This document shows positions 40,541-45,274 of a stretch of 45,274 nucleotides of DNA, in pieces (the stretch's first letter is position 1; each line of letters starts with the position of its first letter). The stretch is from assembly GCA_009779195.1 (NCBI GenBank), contig WRET01000021.1:1-45274 (forward strand). The letters are read 5' to 3'. The DNA comes from Micrococcales bacterium (GTDB lineage: Bacteria; Actinomycetota; Actinomycetes; Actinomycetales; Cellulomonadaceae). A model generated the notes under the pieces. That model ran no database searches and was not told the origin of the DNA. It saw only the letters and a list, made by a program, of their open reading frames with translations. The translations under genes and the position numbers were made by a program.

Positions 40541-41506
40541 ATGATGCACCTGTCCCACATGAAGCGAGCGTCTGCGCTCGCCACGGCCGCGCTGTTGTTC
40601 GCGGCCCTCGGTGCGTGCTCCGACAGCACCGACGCGTCCGAGAGCACCTACGGCCCGGGCACCTGGGCCAAGGCCGAGGGCACGATCGTCTTCGGCGCCG
40701 TGCCCGACAAGGCTGGTTCGGACTCGAACAACAAGCCGCTCGAGGACTACATCGCCAAGCAGACCGGCCTCAAGGTCGAGTACTACCCGACTGCTGACTA
40801 CACCGCGCTCATCGCCGCCGCGGTCGCCGGCAAGGTCGACGTCATGGTTTCTGGTGGCCTGCAGTACGTCATGGCCGTCAACAAAGGCGCGAAGCTCGAA
40901 CCGGTCGCGGCTGCCTTGTCGTCTCCCGAGGTGAACGACCCCGGCTACTACTCCGAAGCCGTCGTCCCGCCTGGCTCGTCCATCACGTCTTTGTCCGAGG
41001 CCAAAGGTATGAAGGTCTGCTTCGTCGACCCGAACTCGACCTCCGGGTACCTGTTCGGCCTGTACCAGCTGAAGAACGCTGGTTTGAACGTCGAGGCTTC
41101 AGGCTCTGACGCCAACGGCAACCCGACCTTCGACGACTTCACGCCTGTTTTCGCTGGCGCGCACGACAAGTCCGTCCAGTCCGTGGCCACCAGCCAGTGC
41201 GACGTCGGCTTCGCCGAAGACACCGAAACCCAGCCTGCCGCCACCAAGGGTGACGTGACCGTCGTCGCCCGTGAATACGTGCCTGGTGGCCCTCTGTCGA
41301 TCTCGTCGGTGCTCCCGGACGACGTCAAGGCACAGCTCACGCAGGTGCTCCAGGGTGCGACGGTCGAAGCGATCACCGCTTCGGGTGTGAGTATCACCGA
41401 CGGTTTCTCTTCCACCTATTTCGGCGCACAGGCCAAGGACGAGTCGTACTACCAGACGATCATCGACCTGTGCACATCGATCCCTGCCGCGAAGTGCGCG
41501 GCCTGA
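40541..41506 (+). CDS. phnD: Phosphonate-binding lipoprotein PhnD
   Basis: 321 residues. Signal peptide ending ALGAC (lipobox), then the PhnD/PBP2 fold: '[11 protein letters not shown]', '[22 protein letters not shown]' (pieces [12 protein letters not shown] and GKVDVM), '[15 protein letters not shown]' and '[21 protein letters not shown]', which in pieces ([18 protein letters not shown]) are the phosphonate/phosphite-binding loop residues. Captures phosphonates outside the membrane for PhnC-PhnE. Start: ATG 40541 or 40544 fit the GAAAGG site; an ATG at 40514 is too far upstream. It opens the second phn unit. Confidence 0.94.
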   Translation: MMHLSHMKRASALATAALLFAALGACSDSTDASESTYGPGTWAKAEGTIVFGAVPDKAGSDSNNKPLEDYIAKQTGLKVEYYPTADYTALIAAAVAGKVDVMVSGGLQYVMAVNKGAKLEPVAAALSSPEVNDPGYYSEAVVPPGSSITSLSEAKGMKVCFVDPNSTSGYLFGLYQLKNAGLNVEASGSDANGNPTFDDFTPVFAGAHDKSVQSVATSQCDVGFAEDTETQPAATKGDVTVVAREYVPGGPLSISSVLPDDVKAQLTQVLQGATVEAITASGVSITDGFSSTYFGAQAKDESYYQTIIDLCTSIPAAKCAA

Positions 41507-41525
41507 CCCCAGGAAAAGGCCAGCC

Positions 41526-42368
41526 ATGAACAGCACGACGACCACCCCCGTTGTCTCGGTCACCGAGGTCACCAAGTGCTTCGGTTCGGTCCGGGCACTG
41601 CACGACGTCTCCATGACCGTGAACTCCGGGGAGGTCGTCGTGCTGCTCGGCCTGTCCGGGTCAGGAAAATCCACGCTCCTGCGGCACCTCAACGGCCTCG
41701 AACGTCCCACGTGCGGCGCGGTGGACGTCCTGGGCCAAACCGTCCCGAAGCTGCGGCCCACCGCGTTGCGGGCGTTGCGCTGCCGTGTCGCCATGATCTT
41801 CCAGCAGTTCGAGCTGGTGCCGTCGCTGACAGTGCTGGAGAACGTGCTCACCGGAGCCCTGGGGCGTCTGCGCGGCCCGCGGCTGGGCCTGTGGGCGTAC
41901 CCCAAAGCGCTGCGCGTCGACGCGCTGAGGCGTCTGGAGCGTGTCGGCCTGCTGGACAAGGCGTACCAGCGTGCCGACGAGCTGTCCGGGGGGCAGCAGC
42001 AACGCGTCGCTATCGCCCGCGCCCTCATGCAGAACCCGCAGGTGCTCCTGGCCGACGAACCTGTGGCGAGCCTGGACCCCGAGTCGGCCACCCAGGTCAT
42101 GGACCTGGTGCGTGAGATCGCCGCCGCCGACGGCCTGACCGTCGTGTGCTCCTTGCACCAGGTCGATATCGCCCTGGGCTGGGCGGACCGTATCGTCGGG
42201 CTGCGCAGGGGCGAGGTCGTCATGGACACCAAAGCCGCGAACCTCGACAAGGCACAGGTGATGCAGGTCTACCGCGACCTGGCACCTGGCCCGGATGTCG
42301 ACCTGGACGCCGAGCTCGTCAGCGCTGGTCTGGTCAGCGCTGGCTATTCGGTCAGCGGCCCCGCGTGA
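41526..42368 (+). CDS. phnC: Phosphonate ABC transporter ATP-binding protein PhnC
   Basis: 280 residues. Walker A 'GLSGSGKST', '[21 protein letters not shown]' (PhnC Q-loop region, pieces MIFQQFELV and ENVLTG), signature '[15 protein letters not shown]', Walker B '[15 protein letters not shown]' and H-loop '[15 protein letters not shown]', where the H-Q-V-D sequence is typical of PhnC. Drives uptake of phosphonate through PhnE. AGGAAAAGG lies ahead of ATG 41526. Stop overlaps the phnE start (GTGA). Confidence 0.95.
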   Translation: MNSTTTTPVVSVTEVTKCFGSVRALHDVSMTVNSGEVVVLLGLSGSGKSTLLRHLNGLERPTCGAVDVLGQTVPKLRPTALRALRCRVAMIFQQFELVPSLTVLENVLTGALGRLRGPRLGLWAYPKALRVDALRRLERVGLLDKAYQRADELSGGQQQRVAIARALMQNPQVLLADEPVASLDPESATQVMDLVREIAAADGLTVVCSLHQVDIALGWADRIVGLRRGEVVMDTKAANLDKAQVMQVYRDLAPGPDVDLDAELVSAGLVSAGYSVSGPA

Positions 42369-44209
42369 CAACCCACACAGATACCTCCGCTGCGGCCCCC
42401 GGCGAGGTTGATGTCGTCACGCGGGCGCCGCGCCGACGTGTCGCCGTGGACAAGATCGCAGGGCTGGGCCTCATCGTGGCCATGCTGGCCTTTTCCGTCC
42501 ACGCGCTGTCGAGGCTCGACTTCTCGTGGTCGTCTATGCGCTCAAGCATGGACACCGCTGTGACGACGTTCAGCCGGATGGACCCCATCAGCCTGCCGCC
42601 CGCTGGCGACCTGGTGTACCTCATTGGCCTGACCGTGGGGATCGTCGTGCTGGGCACGGCTATGGCGGCGGTCATCTCCGTACCCGTCGCGTGGATCTGC
42701 GCGGCCAACACCAGCCCTTCGCCGTGGTTGCGCTGGGTAGGCCGGGCGATCGGTGTGATCACACGGGCTGTGCCTGATGTTGTCCTGGCCATGGCCTTTG
42801 CTATGGCGTTCGTCCTGGGCAGCGCGTTGCCGGGGATCTTCGCCTTGGGTATCCACTCCATCGGCATGATCTCCAAGCTGTTCGCCGACGCGATCGAACA
42901 GTCCGACGACGGTCCGCGCCAGGCAGTGCGGGCCGCTGGCGGCTCACGTGCCCAAGAGTTCTGGGCGGCGACGTTCCCGCAGGTCCTGCCGTCGTGGATC
43001 GCCACGGTGCTGCACCGTTTCGATATCAACCTGCGCGGGTCGGCGATCCTCGGGTACGCAGGTGTCGGGGGCCTGGGGTATGCCATGCGCGTGGCGTTCC
43101 AGCAGTTCCCCGAGGGGTACGGACGGGGGCTGGGTATCGCCATCGTCATCTTCGTGCTGTGCGTCGTGCTGGAGATCGTCTCGTCCACCATCCGCCGCCA
43201 CCTGCTCGGCACCGACCCTGCCGGGCGGGGCCTGGGCGGCCGGATCGTGCGCGTCGCCACCGGTGACCGTCCGGCCAGACCTGCAGGCGGGCGTCTCACC
43301 GCGTTCGTCCAACGGCTGGGTCGCCGCCCGTCGTCAGCTGATGGTCCTGTCGGCACGAACCGCACAGCCCCGGGGTTCGTCCGGCGCCTGCTGCCCCGCC
43401 ACCGCGACGCCGAGGTGAGTGTCGAGGCCATGCTCCACCGGCCCTGGACCGGTTCACGTGTGCGCAACCTGGTCTGGGTGTGGACCGCTGTCGCGCTGGT
43501 CGTGGCAAGCTTTTGGTGGGCTGACGTGAACGCATCCCAGATCACCTGGGACTACGTGCTACCCACCGTGCAGAGCTTTTGGCCCCCCAGCTATGGCAGC
43601 CACAGCTTTGGCGAGTTCGCCCAAGCCATGCTCATCACCGTCGAGGTCGCGTTCGCCGCCGCTGGGCTGTCCCTGGTGTTCTCGGTGGTCTTCGGCGCGC
43701 TCGCGGCCCGTAACGTGGCCCCGACCCCCGGTGTGCGCCAGTTCTTCCGTGTCGTCCTCGTCGTCTTCCGTGGTGTGCCCGAGCTGGTCTTGGCGATCTT
43801 CCTCATCATGATCACCGGTCTGGGCAACCAGGCCGGTGTCATCGCTTTGGCCTTCGGCGGCGTCGGCCTGCTCGGCAAGCTCGTCGCCGACTCCTTCGAA
43901 GAAGTCCCCCGTGGACTCGAACGCGCTGTCACCGCCACCGGCGCCACCCGCACCCAACGTTTCTTCTCCAGCACCTGGCCAGTAGGTTTCCCTGCCCTGG
44001 TCTCCAACTCCCTGTACCTCGTCGACACGAACATCCGCGCCGCGACCATCCTCGGTATCGTCGGCGGCGGAGGCGTCGGTTTCTACATCACCCAAGCCTC
44101 CACCGTCATGTCCCTGCACGGCCAGGTCACCACCCTGGTCATCATGATCTTCGTCACCGTCCTGCTCGTCGAAGCCATATCCACCTGGCTCCGTCGCGTC
44201 TTCCGCTGA
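42365..44209 (+). CDS. phnE: Phosphonate ABC transporter permease, PhnE1-PhnE2 fusion
   Basis: 614 residues, about twice a normal PhnE. Two BPD_transp_1 permease domains (about 35-285 and 370-612), each with five or six membrane segments and an EAA-type loop ('QAVRAAGGSRAQEFWAATFP' and 'RAVTATGATRTQRFFSSTWP') for docking PhnC. Between them a hydrophilic Arg/Pro-rich stretch of about 80 residues. Many transporters have phnE1 and phnE2 as separate genes; here they are joined, so one chain gives the whole channel. GTG 42365 overlaps the phnC stop. Last gene of the locus. Confidence 0.93.
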   Translation: MTTHTDTSAAAPGEVDVVTRAPRRRVAVDKIAGLGLIVAMLAFSVHALSRLDFSWSSMRSSMDTAVTTFSRMDPISLPPAGDLVYLIGLTVGIVVLGTAMAAVISVPVAWICAANTSPSPWLRWVGRAIGVITRAVPDVVLAMAFAMAFVLGSALPGIFALGIHSIGMISKLFADAIEQSDDGPRQAVRAAGGSRAQEFWAATFPQVLPSWIATVLHRFDINLRGSAILGYAGVGGLGYAMRVAFQQFPEGYGRGLGIAIVIFVLCVVLEIVSSTIRRHLLGTDPAGRGLGGRIVRVATGDRPARPAGGRLTAFVQRLGRRPSSADGPVGTNRTAPGFVRRLLPRHRDAEVSVEAMLHRPWTGSRVRNLVWVWTAVALVVASFWWADVNASQITWDYVLPTVQSFWPPSYGSHSFGEFAQAMLITVEVAFAAAGLSLVFSVVFGALAARNVAPTPGVRQFFRVVLVVFRGVPELVLAIFLIMITGLGNQAGVIALAFGGVGLLGKLVADSFEEVPRGLERAVTATGATRTQRFFSSTWPVGFPALVSNSLYLVDTNIRAATILGIVGGGGVGFYITQASTVMSLHGQVTTLVIMIFVTVLLVEAISTWLRRVFR

Positions 44210-44278
44210 CCCGTCGGCGCCCGCCGCCCGTCGAAGCCCGCGACGCCATATTGCCTATGTCGTGGTCGGCGGCGACGA

Positions 44279-44284
44279 TAACCT
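44279..44284 (+). promoter_or_regulatory. -10 box of the following hypothetical gene
   Basis: TAACCT, six bases before the ATG at 44291, without ribosome site; leaderless layout. It indicates the gene is not part of the phn unit. Confidence 0.4.
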
Positions 44285-44290
44285 GCCGAG

Positions 44291-45076
44291 ATGGAGCTCA
44301 CCTGCGACGCACGGTCCTTGTACAAGCGGCTGCAGGACCTGCCGCCAGATGCCGACGCACGACCGACGCTCATGGGGTGGCTTGATGAAGGGCTCGAAGC
44401 CTACAGGGCCTTTTTGAAGTCTGTCGCGACGGCACCGGCCTATCCGGTGTCGGTCTGGTACCCGTCCGCGTCCTGGGAGCTGTATGCGTTGAGCCGGGTG
44501 AACGACGTGCTGCTGGGCCAGGTGTGGCCGCGGGGCCAGGTGCCGGTCCACACCTATCTGGAGTTCGTCGGCGCACTGGGGATGCGGACAGTGGCATCGA
44601 CATGCTTCGACCCGTTCCTTTACGAGATCAGCGAGGTCATCCAGGCCGACGACCCTGCGGAACCGGTGAGTGTCGTTGGTCTCCACTCACCGGCAGTGAT
44701 GGTGGGCGACCTGCTGTTCAGCCGGGCCAGGGTGACAGTACGGGCAGGTTCTGACCATGCGGTCGTCGGCTGGGCCGACACGTCTGCGCTGTACTGGACC
44801 TACTGTCGGCAGGGTCGCCCAACCGAAGGCTGGGGCAGCAACTCGCAGTGGCAGACCAGATTTCGTCGTGACTACCGCACCCCGGAAGCAGACCTGCTCA
44901 ACGTCGAGGGCTCCGACTACGTCATCAATTCGGACTGTGAGCCGCTGCTGAGCCTCGACGAGCGGATAGACCTGCTGCGGCACCGTTGTTTCGTCCGTCC
45001 CCCTGCGCATGCCGACGAACTGTGCGCCGACGACCTGCGGCCGTACGACTGGTACTTGGTTGACCGGCGCACCTGA
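44291..45076 (+). CDS. Hypothetical protein, 261 residues
   Basis: I do not recognise a family. The protein is soluble, Trp/Tyr-rich and acidic in places, without signal peptide, membrane segments or repeats. Segments that stand out: 'SVWYPSASWELYALSRVNDVLL' (pieces VWYPSASWELYALS, VNDVLL), 'VGWADTSALYWTYCRQGRPTEGWG' (pieces GWADTSALYWTYC, GRPTEGWG) and a C-terminal 'YDWYLVDRRT'. The alternation suggests an alpha/beta enzyme-like or immunity-type protein, but there is no recognised catalytic motif. Codon use fits the neighbourhood. It has its own leaderless promoter and is convergent with the partial cupin gene. Confidence 0.7.
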   Translation: MELTCDARSLYKRLQDLPPDADARPTLMGWLDEGLEAYRAFLKSVATAPAYPVSVWYPSASWELYALSRVNDVLLGQVWPRGQVPVHTYLEFVGALGMRTVASTCFDPFLYEISEVIQADDPAEPVSVVGLHSPAVMVGDLLFSRARVTVRAGSDHAVVGWADTSALYWTYCRQGRPTEGWGSNSQWQTRFRRDYRTPEADLLNVEGSDYVINSDCEPLLSLDERIDLLRHRCFVRPPAHADELCADDLRPYDWYLVDRRT

Positions 45077-45155
45077 CGACCCGTACCCGTCGGTTGACGA
45101 GGTTCGTCCTGTCGCACAGGGCGGTGTACAGCGCGACGAAGTCCGCACCAAGCGG

Positions 45156-45274
45156 TCAGTGTTCGTGCGGGTCTTGCTCGGCGTCGTGCTGGGTGGGGTG
45201 CAGGGTGCCGGGGGCGTGGTCGGGGGGTCCGTACAGGGTGTATAGGCGCAGGTCGTCCGAGCCGGTGTTGGTGA
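45156..45274 (-). CDS. Cupin-domain protein, C-terminal fragment
   Basis: The last 39 codons of a gene that enters from the right edge. The peptide 'TNTGSDDLRLYTLYGPPDHA' followed by 'PGTLHPTQHDAEQD' matches the C-terminus of small cupins annotated as mannose-6-phosphate isomerase-like, in which NTGxxxLxLYTxYxPPxHxxGTxHxTxxDAE is conserved. Substrate and the metal ligands lie outside the window. Confidence 0.75.
   Translation of the reverse strand, partial: TNTGSDDLRLYTLYGPPDHAPGTLHPTQHDAEQDPHEH

Noticed and set aside
45009..45245. 78-residue plus-strand frame at the right end
   Set aside because: Overlaps the end of the 261-residue gene and lies antisense to a recognisable cupin C-terminus.
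1..45274. CRISPR array, prophage, IS element or tRNA gene
   Set aside because: No regularly spaced repeats, integrase, transposase, phage structural genes or cloverleaf-forming stretch was seen.

Overview
The window is 45.3 kb of high-GC DNA with GTG starts, many promoter -10 boxes placed 5-8 bases before the start codon (leaderless transcripts) and gene content typical of Actinomycetota: PadR plus permease-prefix pair, an accA3-maf cluster, a mycobacterial-type ArgA, DisA and a complete C-P lyase locus. I would place it among high-GC actinomycetes, probably Micrococcales (Cellulomonas-like). That placement is inference from protein style, not from a marker gene.

Layout. 1-3.2 kb: PadR regulator with its operator, a secreted lipoprotein, and a flotillin/NfeD membrane-microdomain operon. 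3.4-6.9 kb: a CPA1 Na+/H+ antiporter and a long-chain acyl-CoA ligase. 6.97-10.87 kb: replicative helicase DnaB interrupted by two inteins, followed upstream by a 150-bp inverted-repeat element and a small cluster of DnaA boxes. 11.4-16.8 kb: DHA2-type drug exporter, family-5 solute-binding lipoprotein, and a PiT phosphate transporter with its DUF47 partner. 16.9-17.1 kb: a gene-free stretch that folds into a strongly structured, promoter-preceded candidate RNA. 17.2-20.4 kb: orphan Vsr endonuclease, biotin-dependent carboxylase alpha subunit, Maf, and a C-terminally truncated SanA-like protein. 20.5-22.0 kb: two tandemly duplicated lipoprotein genes. 22.0-29.7 kb: acetate transporter, DisA, YchF, a membrane zincin-like protein, an SDR enzyme, ArgA, a GGDEF protein and a TetR regulator. 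30.0-32.7 kb: a fourth lipoprotein and an ABC-2 exporter pair.

32.8-44.2 kb is the functional centre: phosphonate uptake and C-P bond cleavage. The genes phnG-H-I-J/K-L-DUF1045-M-N overlap almost throughout by ATGA-type junctions, and phnD-C-E follow as a second unit. PhnJ (the radical SAM C-P lyase) and PhnK (its ABC ATPase partner) are one reading frame, and PhnE is two permease domains in one chain. Both units are preceded by tandem 11-base GTTCACC-type repeats that look like PHO boxes, so phosphate starvation is the likely signal. PhnD-C-E would import phosphonates; PhnI/G/H/L would attach phosphonate to ribose; PhnM removes pyrophosphate; PhnJ cleaves the C-P bond; the DUF1045 2H-phosphoesterase may do the cyclic phosphodiesterase step of PhnP (no phnP seen); PhnN makes PRPP.

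The most noteworthy signals are the PhnJ-PhnK fusion, the two DnaB inteins whose homing-endonuclease motifs have lost acidic residues while splicing residues remain, the structured RNA candidate next to vsr, and a family of four lipoproteins sharing a Cys-x3-Asn-x-Pro-Arg motif just after the lipidated cysteine.
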